Origin: DASQPR01 sp035713725
Lineage (GTDB): Bacteria; Actinomycetota; Actinomycetes; Mycobacteriales; Micromonosporaceae
Assembly: GCA_035713725.1 (NCBI GenBank)
Contig: DASTMZ010000126.1
Coordinates: 1 to 52,597, forward strand
Direction of reading: 5' to 3'
Length of the DNA: 52,597 nt
The notes under the pieces were generated by a model, which saw nothing but the letters and a program-made list of their open reading frames with translations, did no database searches and was not told the origin of the DNA. Numbering within the stretch: position 1 is the stretch's first letter; each line of letters begins with the position of its first letter. A program made the translations under genes and the position numbers. This document shows, in pieces, positions 31,764-39,831 of the stretch.

Positions 31764-32687
31764 ATGTTCGAACCGTTCCAGTCACATCCGGTCAATCCGC
31801 GTCCGGACGACACCATGGAGTTGCCGGCCGCGCCGCCATCTCGGCGACCGCTCCTGCTCATGATCGCGGCCGGCGCGGTCGCGGTGGCCGTGCTGGTCGG
31901 CATCGGCTTCCTGGCGTTCAGCACGCTCGGCAGCGGACCCGGGGGCGGCGGCATCCAACAACCCGGGCTGTTGCCGGCGCTGCCACCGAGCACCGACGCG
32001 ACGGCAGCGGCACCGTCCGACACGCCCACCGCACAGCCGACCACGACAACGGTCGGCGCGCCGCCGTCCATCAAGCTGACGATCGCGAAGACCTCCATGC
32101 AGCCGCCGTCCTACCAGGGTGCGGACTGCCCCGGCAGCACGACCGCCTTCGCGACTGTCGCGGTCAAGGCGCCGGTCACCATCACGTACCAGTGGGCCGT
32201 CGCGGCGCTCCCGGACCAGGCCGGCGGTCCGGCGGCGTACACGTTCCCGACGGCCGGGTCGCACGTGTTCAGCCTGCCGCTGACGAACATCAAGCTGCCC
32301 GCCGGACAGGTCCAGGCGACGTTCATCGTGAGCTCGCCGGTCGCCCGCAGCGCCTCGATGCGGTACACGCAGAAGTGCGGTGCCAGCGTCTCCGCGATCA
32401 CGCCGATCCGCGAGGCTCCGCTCGCGTGCCCGGTCGGGCTGACCGCGACGCTGACCGCGGGCGTCGGACCGATGACCGTCCGGTATCACTGGGTGATCAA
32501 CGGAACGAACCGGCAAGGCAATCCGCCATCACCGTGGCGCGTGACGGCCGGCGGCGGCAAGCTCGTGGTCAACATCAACATCAAAGACGCCTTAGGCACG
32601 GTCCCAGCGAAGATCAATGCGGACCTGGTCGTCGAGTCACCGGTCCACACCAAGACCAAATCTCTGACCGTGACCTGCACAAAGTAA
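31764..32687 (+). CDS. Membrane-anchored secreted protein with two Ig-like repeats
   Basis: This 307-residue protein has a 30-residue cytoplasmic start and one membrane helix (about 30-52, LLLMIAAGAVAVAVLVGIGFLAF). A disordered Pro/Thr/Ala linker leads to two related beta domains. Each has one Cys pair and a TYQWAV or RYHWVI strand: CPGSTTAFATVAVKAPVTITYQW to YTQKC, and CPVGLTATLTAGVGPMTVRYHW to VTCTK. The spacing suggests two Ig-like domains with one disulfide each on the outer face. GGGAG lies about 7 bases before the ATG. No function recognised. It is convergent with mshC. Confidence 0.8.
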   Translation: MFEPFQSHPVNPRPDDTMELPAAPPSRRPLLLMIAAGAVAVAVLVGIGFLAFSTLGSGPGGGGIQQPGLLPALPPSTDATAAAPSDTPTAQPTTTTVGAPPSIKLTIAKTSMQPPSYQGADCPGSTTAFATVAVKAPVTITYQWAVAALPDQAGGPAAYTFPTAGSHVFSLPLTNIKLPAGQVQATFIVSSPVARSASMRYTQKCGASVSAITPIREAPLACPVGLTATLTAGVGPMTVRYHWVINGTNRQGNPPSPWRVTAGGGKLVVNINIKDALGTVPAKINADLVVESPVHTKTKSLTVTCTK

Positions 32688-32733
32688 TCGCGGCGGTCGG
32701 TGCAGGCGGTCGGTGCTGGCGGACAGTGAGCGG

Positions 32734-33975
32734 CTAGAGAGCGACGCCGAGCAGCGCGTCCACCGTGGCGGCCATCAGCGCGGGCGCGGCAGGGTCGGTC
32801 CGATCTCCGGCGAGCGTGGCTTCCGCCCAGTCGTCCACCGTGGCGAGGGCGCCGGGCGTGTCGAGGCCGTCGGCAAGGCGGGCGCGGACCGCGCCGAGCA
32901 GGTCGTCGCCGCGCGGACCAGCCGCCGCGGCGGCTGCCTCACGCCATCGGGCAAGCCGCTGCTCCGCGGTCTTGAGCAGGTCGTCGGTCCATTCGCGATC
33001 GCAACGGTAGTGATCGGCAAGCAAGGCCAGTCGAACCGCCATCGAGTCCACGTGATCGGCTCGCAGCCGCGACACGAAGACCAGGTTGCCGCGGCTCTTG
33101 CTCATCTTCTCGCCGTCCAGGCCGATCATGCCGGCATGCACGTAGTGCGATGCGAACGGCACCTCGCCGGTCAGCGTCTCGGCATGCGCGGCTGACATCT
33201 CGTGGTGCGGGAAGACCAGATCGTTGCCGCCGCCCTGGACGTCGATGCGCGCGCCGAGCAGGTTGAGCGCGATGACCGCGCATTCGATGTGCCAGCCCGG
33301 CCGCCCCGGCCCGAGCGCGCCGCCCGACCACGCCGGCTCGCCGTCGCGAGCACCGCGCCAAAGCAGCGCGTCGAGCGCGTCGCGTTTGCCGGCACGGTCC
33401 GGATCGCCGCCGCGCTCGGCGAAATACGCCAACATCTGCGCGCGGTCGAGATGTGACTCGTACCCGAACCGGTCGTCCACGGCGACGTCGAAGTACACAT
33501 CGCCGGTGCCGTCGTCGACGCGATACGCAGCGCCCGCGTCCAACAGGTCGACGACCTCGTCCGCGATCGCCGGAATGGATTCAACGGCGCCGACGTAGTG
33601 CGCCGGCGCCAGGATCCGCAGCGCCTCCATGTCCTCCCGGAACAGCGCGGTTTCCCGCATCGCGAGCACGATCCAGTCCTCGCCGTCCCGCGCCGCCCGC
33701 TCCAGCAACGGGTCATCGACATCGGTGACGTTCTGCACGTACGTGACCGCGAGTCGGTTGTCCCGCCACACGCGGTTGATCACGTCGAAGGTGATCATGG
33801 TGGCCGCGTGCCCGAGGTGCGTCGCGTCGTACGGTGTGATGCCGCACACGTACATCGTGGCCCGACCGCCCTGTCCGCTAGCGGTGAAGACGCCCTGGCG
33901 CGCGGAGTCGTACAGCTTCAGCGCTACGCCGGCGCCCGGCAACACGGGCAGGTCGGGGGATGACCACGAATCCAT
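32734..33975 (-). CDS. mshC: Mycothiol ligase MshC (Cys:GlcN-Ins ligase)
   Basis: MshC joins cysteine to glucosaminyl-inositol with ATP in mycothiol synthesis, the redox buffer of actinobacteria. It is a cysteinyl-tRNA-synthetase paralogue without the tRNA-binding domain. In 413 residues it shows zinc ligand C44, HLGH at 53-56, ECA (C232), FPHHEM (257-258) and KMSKS at 290-294. ATG 33975 was chosen because TACTCT (33983-33988) ends 7 bases upstream and the length fits the family. Downstream on the strand the gene is convergent with the secreted Ig-like protein. The upstream neighbours are the three proteins conserved next to mshC across actinobacteria. Confidence 0.96.
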   Translation of the reverse strand: MDSWSSPDLPVLPGAGVALKLYDSARQGVFTASGQGGRATMYVCGITPYDATHLGHAATMITFDVINRVWRDNRLAVTYVQNVTDVDDPLLERAARDGEDWIVLAMRETALFREDMEALRILAPAHYVGAVESIPAIADEVVDLLDAGAAYRVDDGTGDVYFDVAVDDRFGYESHLDRAQMLAYFAERGGDPDRAGKRDALDALLWRGARDGEPAWSGGALGPGRPGWHIECAVIALNLLGARIDVQGGGNDLVFPHHEMSAAHAETLTGEVPFASHYVHAGMIGLDGEKMSKSRGNLVFVSRLRADHVDSMAVRLALLADHYRCDREWTDDLLKTAEQRLARWREAAAAAAGPRGDDLLGAVRARLADGLDTPGALATVDDWAEATLAGDRTDPAAPALMAATVDALLGVAL

Positions 33976-33982
33976 ATGGCAG

Positions 33983-33988
33983 AGAGTA
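33983..33988 (-). promoter_or_regulatory. -10 box of leaderless mshC
   Basis: The minus strand reads TACTCT, 7 bases, ATG. Confidence 0.5.
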
Positions 33989-34072
33989 ACGAGCCACCAG
34001 CGCCGGCACACATCGGCAGGGCGCGCCGTCCGCGATGTCGCGGGTCTCAGTTCGCGGTCTCAGATCGCGGTC

Positions 34073-34879
34073 TCAGATGGGCGGCCACGGCACGGCCGGC
34101 CACGCACCGGTCGGCGTCGGAAAGCAACCGTTGCGCAGCAGCACGTCGATGCGCGCGCCGACCTCGGCGACCTCCGCGATCGTGAGGTGCTCGTGCAGCG
34201 CCTCACCGAGGGTGCCGTCCAGGTCGGCCCGAAGCTTGCGCAACACCTCCGCGATGTCGTCGGGCAGCGGCTCGCCGACGAAGCCCCACAACACGGTCCG
34301 CAACTTCGGATCGACGTGGAAGCACACGCCGTGGTCGACGCCGTACACGTGATCGTCGGCGACCAGCACGTGTCCGCCCTTCCGGTCGGCGTTGTTGATC
34401 ACCACGTCCAACGCGGCGAGCCGTGCGAGGCGCGCATCGTCGGCGTGCGCGAGCACGTACGGGCGGTCGTTCTCGTCGCGTGCCGACGCGATCCGGCGCC
34501 ACCCCTTGGGTACCCGTCGGGCCGGTACGAAGCCGAGCAGTGCCACCGCGTCCTCGTCGTCGTCAGTCTCGTCGATCCACAGCTGGCAGGCGCCCGTGCC
34601 GTAGGGACCGTCCCGCAGCACCGTCGGCGGGACAGGCGACCAACCGGTCGCGTCGCCGACCAGGAATGCGCTCACCTCACGGCCGGCCAGTGTCCCGTCC
34701 GGGAAGTCCCACAGTGGACGCTCGCCGCGCACCGGCTTGTACACGCAACGCGCGGTCACGCCGTCGCAGCTGATGGTTGCCCGGAGCGTGGTATTCGACG
34801 CGTCCACAAGCCTGCCCTCGATGTCGAGCTCACCGCGGCTGAGCAGCTCCAGCGCCTCGGTAGTGGCAAGCGTCGCCAT
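34073..34879 (-). CDS. SCO1664-like protein (TIGR03843) with PI3/PI4-kinase-like core
   Basis: This 268-residue protein resembles the SCO1664 family, distantly related to phosphatidylinositol 3/4-kinases and HipA-like kinases. ARCVYKPVRGERPLWDFPDG supplies a possible ATP-binding lysine (about residue 48). ALDVVINNADRKGGHVLV is a DxxxxNxDR-type catalytic loop, and VYGVDHGVCFH supplies a metal-binding aspartate. Its true substrate is unknown. It is 3 bases after the DUF3090 gene on the same strand, and the pair is conserved beside mshC. Its start has no strong ribosome binding site, so coupling to DUF3090 is likely. Confidence 0.88.
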   Translation of the reverse strand: MATLATTEALELLSRGELDIEGRLVDASNTTLRATISCDGVTARCVYKPVRGERPLWDFPDGTLAGREVSAFLVGDATGWSPVPPTVLRDGPYGTGACQLWIDETDDDEDAVALLGFVPARRVPKGWRRIASARDENDRPYVLAHADDARLARLAALDVVINNADRKGGHVLVADDHVYGVDHGVCFHVDPKLRTVLWGFVGEPLPDDIAEVLRKLRADLDGTLGEALHEHLTIAEVAEVGARIDVLLRNGCFPTPTGAWPAVPWPPI

Positions 34880-34882
34880 CGG

Positions 34883-35470
34883 CTACCGGTGGTAGCCGTT
34901 GTGGCGCGGGCACAGGTGACCGGTCGGGTCCAATGGTTGGCCGCACAACGGGCACGGCGGTCGGCCGGCCGCGACAACGCGCTTCGCGCGTTCGATGAAC
35001 GCCCGCGTTTCGGACGGCGTGAGCCGGACGCGGAGCCGGTCGAGATCGGACGTCGACGCCTCGAAGTCCTCCACCTCTATCTCATCCTCGTCGGCGGCTT
35101 CCTCGGTCTCCTCGTCCTCGTTCTCGCCCACCGCGATCGCTTCGATCACCACGGTTGCCGTATCGACGTCGTACGCAAGGCCAAGGGTTCCGACCCGGAA
35201 CTCCTCGTCGACCGGGCTGTCGAGCGGCTCGTTGTCGGACAGCGTGCTCGCGTCGATGTCAGGGATCTCCAGACCGAACCGTCGATTCGCCTCGACCAAC
35301 AACTCGTCGAGCTTCTCGGCCAACAAGCTGACCTGGACCTTCTCGAGTGCAACGCTGATCAGCCGGCCGGCGCCCCGGGCCTGCAAATAGAACGTACGCT
35401 CGCCGGGCGCACCCACCGTTCCGACCACGAACCGCTCCGGCGGCTCGAACTCGTACACCTGATGGGTCAT
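34883..35470 (-). CDS. DUF3090 family protein (TIGR03847) with zinc-binding tail
   Basis: This 195-residue protein begins MTHQVYEFEPPERFVVGTVGAPGERTFYLQA. An acidic linker (GENEDEETEEAADEDEIEVED) in the middle is followed by a C-terminal zinc-ribbon-like CPLCGQPLD...CPRHN. It is a conserved actinobacterial family of unknown function, always near the SCO1664-like kinase and the MSMEG_4193 phosphomutase. Its ATG overlaps the stop of the phosphomutase gene (ATGA). TAGTGT at 35478-35483 also ends 7 bases upstream, so a second, leaderless internal promoter is possible. Confidence 0.9.
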   Translation of the reverse strand: MTHQVYEFEPPERFVVGTVGAPGERTFYLQARGAGRLISVALEKVQVSLLAEKLDELLVEANRRFGLEIPDIDASTLSDNEPLDSPVDEEFRVGTLGLAYDVDTATVVIEAIAVGENEDEETEEAADEDEIEVEDFEASTSDLDRLRVRLTPSETRAFIERAKRVVAAGRPPCPLCGQPLDPTGHLCPRHNGYHR

Positions 35471-36252
35471 GTCTTCGACACTATCCGGTCGGCGGGCGCG
35501 TCGCTTCCACGCCCGGCTCGCGTGGCACGTGTGGCCGGTGGGACAGCCGGTCCGTCCGCACCAGCACCGCCGCCGACCTCCGCGTCGGACGTCGCGCGCC
35601 GCCCCCGGCGCCCGCGCCGCTTCGGCGGCTTGAGGCCGGCGAGGTCGCCGCCGACGTCGTTGAGGCGCAAGACAAACGGCCGCACCGGCGTGTAGCGGAT
35701 CGCGGTCAGCGACGCGGGATCGACCGACAAACGCTGGAACAGGTCGAGGTGCAGACCCAACGCATCGGCGACGATCGCTTTGATGACGTCACCGTGGCTA
35801 CACGCGAGAACCAGGGCCTCCGGGCCGTACGCCTGCGTGGCACGCGCGTCCGCATCACGGATCGCGGCGATCGCACGTGCCGACATCGCCGCCATGGACT
35901 CACCGCCGGGGAACGTCGCAGCCGACGGATGTGCCTGTACGACCTGCCACAGCGGCTGTTTGGCAAGGTTCTTGAGCGGCTGGCCTGACCAGTCGCCGTA
36001 GTCGCACTCGACGAGCCGGGCATCGTCCACGTACGCGGTGCCCGGCAACGCGGCCTCGACGGTCTGCCGGCACCGCACCAACGGGCTGGTCACTACGAGG
36101 TGCGGCACGAGCCCGGCGGCGTTAAGGCGCGCGCCGACCGCGGCCGCTTGCGCTCGGCCGACGTCGTCCAGCTCGGTGGGCTGGTGTCCGGCAAGCGTCC
36201 CGCCCGCGTTCGCGGTGGTACGACCGTGCCGCAGCAGGAGAACGGTGGCCAC
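35467..36252 (-). CDS. Histidine phosphatase family protein, MSMEG_4193-type
   Basis: This 261-residue protein is of the phosphoglycerate mutase-like branch (TIGR03848). The phosphohistidine motif LLLRHGRTTANAGG is at residues 5-18, with the second Arg in LVTSPLVRCRQTVEAAL, the acidic ECDYGDW and the second His in LACSHGDVIKA. Family members are usually about 200-230 residues. This one has a 50-residue basic, Ala/Gly-rich tail. Substrate unknown. GTG 36252 follows TAACGT by 8 bases. It heads a three-gene run with DUF3090 and the SCO1664-like kinase. Confidence 0.9.
   Translation of the reverse strand: MATVLLLRHGRTTANAGGTLAGHQPTELDDVGRAQAAAVGARLNAAGLVPHLVVTSPLVRCRQTVEAALPGTAYVDDARLVECDYGDWSGQPLKNLAKQPLWQVVQAHPSAATFPGGESMAAMSARAIAAIRDADARATQAYGPEALVLACSHGDVIKAIVADALGLHLDLFQRLSVDPASLTAIRYTPVRPFVLRLNDVGGDLAGLKPPKRRGRRGRRATSDAEVGGGAGADGPAVPPATRATRAGRGSDAPADRIVSKT
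35478..35483 (-). promoter_or_regulatory. Possible internal -10 box before DUF3090 gene
   Basis: The minus strand reads TAGTGT, 7 bases, ATG, inside the end of the upstream phosphomutase gene. Confidence 0.4.
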
Positions 36253-36289
36253 GACTGCCTACGTTACTGGCAACGCGCGGGCTCACGGG

Positions 36290-37135
36290 TCATGAGCTCA
36301 ACGACGTCCCGCCGATGACGAGCGCGGCGATGATCACGGCACCGAGCGCGAGCCGGTACGGCACGAACCAGACGATCGAGTGGCGCGCCACAAACCGCAA
36401 CAGCCAAGCGATCGAGACGTACCCGACGATGAAGCTCACCACGAGCCCGACAGCTGTGGGTGTCCAGCCGACGGTGTCGGCGATCTGGTGGCTGTCGCTG
36501 ATCGCCTCGAGTCCACCGGCCGCGGCGAGCGCTGGGATGCCGAGCAGGAACGACATGCGCGTCGCCGTCACGCGGTCGATATCGCGCAGCAGGCCACCGC
36601 TGATCGTGGCGCCCGACCGGGACACGCCGGGAATCAACGAGAACACTTGGAAGATGCCGAGCACGACGGCGTCGGTGTTGGTGAGCCGATCCTCGTGCCG
36701 GGTCTGCGTAGCGGCGTGCTCCGCGAACACCATCACGGCGCTCCACGTGATCAGCCCGACCGCCACTACCCAAAGGCTGCGCAGGTCGTTCTCGATGAAG
36801 TGCTTCAGCGCGAGGCCGACGATCGCGATCGGGATCGTGCCGATGATGACGAAGATGGCCAGCCGCCAGTCCGGCGAGCGTCGAGCCTCCGCGCTGAAGA
36901 GACCCTCGACGAAACCGCGGATGATGCGCCAGATGTCGCGCCAGAAGTAGATTATCGCGGCGATGATCGCGCCGACCTGGATGATCGCGGTGAACGCAGT
37001 CGGACCCGGGCCGGAGATGTCCATGTGCAGCAGTTTCTCGGTGATCGTGAGGTGACCGGTCGAGCTCACCGGCAGGAACTCGGTGAGGCCCTCGACGATG
37101 CCCAGGACGATGGCCTTCCACAGCGCGAGCGGCAC
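36290..37135 (-). CDS. uppP: Undecaprenyl-diphosphatase UppP
   Basis: UppP recycles undecaprenyl diphosphate, the lipid carrier of cell wall synthesis, at the membrane, and confers bacitracin tolerance when overproduced. This 281-residue, eight-helix protein has the two family motifs: EGLTEFLPVSSTGHL (about 15-29), with catalytic Glu and Ser/His, and the PGVSRSGATISGG loop (about 170-182). The GTG at 37135 is preceded by GGGGAG 6 bases upstream. It overlaps nothing but sits 3 bases after the LLM oxidoreductase stop, so the two are co-transcribed. Confidence 0.96.
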   Translation of the reverse strand: MPLALWKAIVLGIVEGLTEFLPVSSTGHLTITEKLLHMDISGPGPTAFTAIIQVGAIIAAIIYFWRDIWRIIRGFVEGLFSAEARRSPDWRLAIFVIIGTIPIAIVGLALKHFIENDLRSLWVVAVGLITWSAVMVFAEHAATQTRHEDRLTNTDAVVLGIFQVFSLIPGVSRSGATISGGLLRDIDRVTATRMSFLLGIPALAAAGGLEAISDSHQIADTVGWTPTAVGLVVSFIVGYVSIAWLLRFVARHSIVWFVPYRLALGAVIIAALVIGGTSLSS

Positions 37136-37138
37136 GGA

Positions 37139-38191
37139 CTACTCCCCTACTCCGGACATGTCGAGCGCGTCGGCGGCGGCGCGCAGCGCGCGTACACCAT
37201 CCTCGACATCGCCGACGAACAGCGACACTGACAATGTGGTGACCCCGGCGGCGGCGTAGTCGCGCATGCGTGCCGCGATCCGATCGACGGGACCAAGCAG
37301 GCTAGTCCGGTCCAGAAACTCGAACGGTACGGCGGCGGCCGCTTCCGCTTGCCGCTTGGCGAGATAGAGATCCTGGATGTCGCGCGCCGCGTCGGCGTAC
37401 CCCATCCGGACCGCCAGCGCGTTGTAGAAGTTCTGCTCCCGGCTGCCCATGCCGCCCACGTACAGCGCTGCATACCAGCGCACCAACGCGGCGCACGCAT
37501 CGAGGTCGTCGCCGATCACCAGTGGCGCGCTCGCCACCACGTCGAAGCCGTCGAGGGTGCCGCTAGCGCGCGAGCGGCCGGCGGAGATCGAGGCGAGCAG
37601 GTCGTCGGCGAACTCGGGCGCGAAGAAGATGGCGAGCCAGCCGTCCGCGATCTCGCCGGTCAGTTCGAGATTGCGCGGTCCGACCGCCGCCAGGTAGATC
37701 GGGATCCGATCGCGCACCGGATGGAGCGTCAGGCGCAGCGCCTTTCCGGCGCCGTCCGGCAACGGCAACTGATAGTGCTGGCCCTGGTACGACACCGGTT
37801 CGCGGGCCAGCGCCATCCGTACGATGTCGACGTATTCGCGGGTACGCGCAAGCGGCGCGCCGAACCGTACGCCATGCCATCCCTCGGATACCTGTGGACC
37901 GGAGACACCGAGCCCGAGCCGGAATCGTCCACCGGACAGCGCGTCGAGGGTGGCCGCCGTCATCGCGGTCATCGCCGGAGTGCGGGCCGGGATCTGCATC
38001 ACCGCCGCGCCGACGTCGATGCGGCTCGTCTGCCCGGCGATCCAGGCCAGCATGGTCGGCGAATCCGACCCGTACGCCTCCGCGGTCCACACCACCGAGA
38101 AGCCGAGCCGATCGGCCTCCTGCGCGAGCTGGAGATGGCTCGCTGGTGTGGTCCAGGCGGCCTGGTAGCCGAGGTTCAGTCCGAGGCGCAC
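37139..38191 (-). CDS. F420-dependent LLM-class oxidoreductase, Rv3520c-like
   Basis: This 350-residue luciferase-like (TIM barrel) enzyme begins RLGLNLGYQAAW and carries VVWTAEAYGSDSPTMLAWIA, VMQIPARTPAMTAMTAATLD and LGLGVSGPQVSEGWHG. These blocks are typical of the Rv3520c (TIGR03559) subgroup predicted to use coenzyme F420. Substrate unknown. GTG 38191 was chosen because AAGGGA lies 8 bases upstream and the conserved domain starts there. A large open extension to 38686 is an artefact of GC richness. It is immediately upstream of uppP and divergent from an aldo/keto reductase. Confidence 0.92.
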   Translation of the reverse strand: MRLGLNLGYQAAWTTPASHLQLAQEADRLGFSVVWTAEAYGSDSPTMLAWIAGQTSRIDVGAAVMQIPARTPAMTAMTAATLDALSGGRFRLGLGVSGPQVSEGWHGVRFGAPLARTREYVDIVRMALAREPVSYQGQHYQLPLPDGAGKALRLTLHPVRDRIPIYLAAVGPRNLELTGEIADGWLAIFFAPEFADDLLASISAGRSRASGTLDGFDVVASAPLVIGDDLDACAALVRWYAALYVGGMGSREQNFYNALAVRMGYADAARDIQDLYLAKRQAEAAAAVPFEFLDRTSLLGPVDRIAARMRDYAAAGVTTLSVSLFVGDVEDGVRALRAAADALDMSGVGE

Positions 38192-38336
38192 GCGTCGTCC
38201 CTTCTGTCCAACGGCTCGCGAGACCCTTGCACTGGAGGCGGTGCGCGCTGGCGGCGGGTGCGCGCGGGTCGCATCAGGGTAGCCGCCCTGACCCGGTGCG
38301 CGTCCGCCGGCCGCGCCGCGCCTGTCCGCACATTCC

Positions 38337-38403
38337 GGCACGCCTCCAGCACCGTCGACGCACGCGCGCGTGCAGCACGGCACGCCTCCAGCACCGTCGA
38401 CGC
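38337..38403. repeat. Two 25-bp perfect direct repeats upstream of the aldo/keto reductase
   Basis: Identical copies lie at 38337-38361 and 38379-38403, 42 bases apart (about four helical turns). Each contains CTCCAGCACC followed by GTCGAC. They fill the shared promoter region of the divergent LLM oxidoreductase and aldo/keto reductase genes and could be tandem regulator sites. Confidence 0.8.
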
Positions 38404-38426
38404 GCCTGCAGGTACCGTCGGGGACA

Positions 38427-39398
38427 ATGCAGCAGCGCCCGCTCGGCCGCTCGGGACTCCTGGTCTCGCGGTTTGCGCTGGGCACCATGACGTGGGGCGC
38501 GGACACCGACCCCGACGACGCGGCCGCGCAGCTCAAGACGTACGTGGAGGTCGGCGGCAACCTGCTGGACACCGCGGACGTGTACGCCGACGGCGTCGCC
38601 GAGGAGGTGATCGGCGCACTCCTGTCCGGCCTCGTGGCGCGCGACGACATCCTCATCGCGACGAAGGCGGGGCTGCGACCGGGCATGGAAAGACGTCACG
38701 ATACATCGCGAGGTCACATGCTAAGAGCGCTCGACGCCAGCCTGCGCCGACTCGGCACCGACCACGTCGACATCTGGCAGGTGCACGGTTTCGACACCGA
38801 CACGCCGCTGGAGGAGACGCTCTCCGCGCTCGACTACGCGGTCGCGTCCGGCCGGGTCCGCTACGCCGGCGTGTCGAACTTCTCCGGGTGGCAGACCGCT
38901 CAGGCGGCGACGTGGCAGACGGCGTTTCCGTCCCGCGCGACGATCGTCTCCGTACAAGTCGAGTATTCGCTGGTGGAGCGCGGCATCGAGCGTGAGGTGC
39001 TGCCGGCCTGCCAGGCGTTCGGTCTTGGCGTGCTGCCGTGGTCGCCGCTCGGCCGTGGGGTGTTGACCGGTAAATACCGCAACGGTCGGCCGGCCGACTC
39101 GCGCGGCGCGTCGCCGCACTTCGAGCGGTTCGTCGCGCCCTATCTGGAACCACGTTGTTCGGCCATCGTCGAGTCGGTGGTCACCGCCGCGGCCGGGCTC
39201 GGCGTCTCGCCGGCCGAGGTCGCGCTTGCGTGGGTACGGGATCGGCCGGGTGTTGTGGCGCCGGTGCTCGGCGCTCGTACCGTCGGGCAGCTGTTGGCGG
39301 CGCTGCAGACCGAGGAGATCGCGCTGCCGGCGGAGATCAGCCAGGCGCTCGACGACGTCTCCGTCATCGGGTTCGGCTATCCCGAGCGGCAGGGCTGA
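38427..39398 (+). CDS. Aldo/keto reductase
   Basis: This 323-residue NADPH-dependent carbonyl reductase is of the aldo-keto family (AKR). It has the beta-barrel signature: GGNLLDTADVYADGVAEEVIG with catalytic Asp and Tyr, LIATKAG with the Lys, and the His in HVDIWQVHGFD. The cofactor loop PVLGARTVGQL lies near the end. The enzyme reduces aldehydes or ketones; its substrate is not predictable. The ATG at 38427 follows TACCGT by 8 bases and lies immediately after the 25-bp direct repeats. Divergent from the LLM oxidoreductase. Confidence 0.93.
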   Translation: MQQRPLGRSGLLVSRFALGTMTWGADTDPDDAAAQLKTYVEVGGNLLDTADVYADGVAEEVIGALLSGLVARDDILIATKAGLRPGMERRHDTSRGHMLRALDASLRRLGTDHVDIWQVHGFDTDTPLEETLSALDYAVASGRVRYAGVSNFSGWQTAQAATWQTAFPSRATIVSVQVEYSLVERGIEREVLPACQAFGLGVLPWSPLGRGVLTGKYRNGRPADSRGASPHFERFVAPYLEPRCSAIVESVVTAAAGLGVSPAEVALAWVRDRPGVVAPVLGARTVGQLLAALQTEEIALPAEISQALDDVSVIGFGYPERQG

Positions 39399-39462
39399 AC
39401 AGGCAGGGCCGACCCGACCGGGCGGGGTCGAAGGCCTGACCTGGCGCGGTTACCCAGCAAAG

Positions 39463-39478
39463 AGCGCCGGCCGGCGCT
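39463..39478. terminator. Palindromic terminator candidate after the aldo/keto reductase
   Basis: A perfect 16-base palindrome (AGCGCCGGCCGGCGCT) can form a 6-bp stem with a GGCC loop. A second GC-rich imperfect hairpin precedes it at about 39410-39430. The convergent DUF5703 gene ends 46 bases further. Confidence 0.55.
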
Positions 39479-39523
39479 GATGTCGACAGGGCCAGTGATG
39501 CGTGAACCGAGTGTCCCGGGCGG

Positions 39524-39715
39524 CTACCAGCCGACGCCGGGCAGAGGCCGACCGGTCAGCCGCCGCCGCAGGACCACCTGACGCGTTCCGTCGCGAAGTA
39601 GGCGAACCCGGGTCAGCTCCCAGTCGGAGAATTCAGCGGCAATGGTCAGCTGCGCCGCAGCGGTGGCCCGATCGATGTCGTTGGGAATCCGCAGCGGCGC
39701 GTACTCGTAGTCCAT
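39524..39715 (-). CDS. DUF5703 family small protein
   Basis: This 63-residue basic protein starts MDYEYAPLRIPNDIDRATAA. The family pattern continues with QLTIAAEFSDWELTRVRLL and a conserved RQVVLRRRL end. It is a small alpha-beta fold of unknown function, widespread in actinobacteria beside M20 peptidase genes. ATG 39715 was taken because AGGA lies 7 bases upstream; a GTG one codon earlier is also possible. The 116 bases between it and the upstream acidic protein hold nothing recognisable. Confidence 0.8.
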   Translation of the reverse strand: MDYEYAPLRIPNDIDRATAAAQLTIAAEFSDWELTRVRLLRDGTRQVVLRRRLTGRPLPGVGW

Positions 39716-39831
39716 CACGTTATCCTGCGCGTTGCCGGCCGTTTAATCCATGCGAAGTGGCCAGGAGTTGCCGGAAAGAGTGCCACACGGCGATGCCCTC
39801 TCGCGCCGCGGCACGGCATGGCGCGACGCGA

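Noticed and set aside
33629..35695. Plus-strand ORF of 688 codons opposite mshC and its neighbours
   Set aside because: It spans three genuine minus-strand genes and shows no homology signal.
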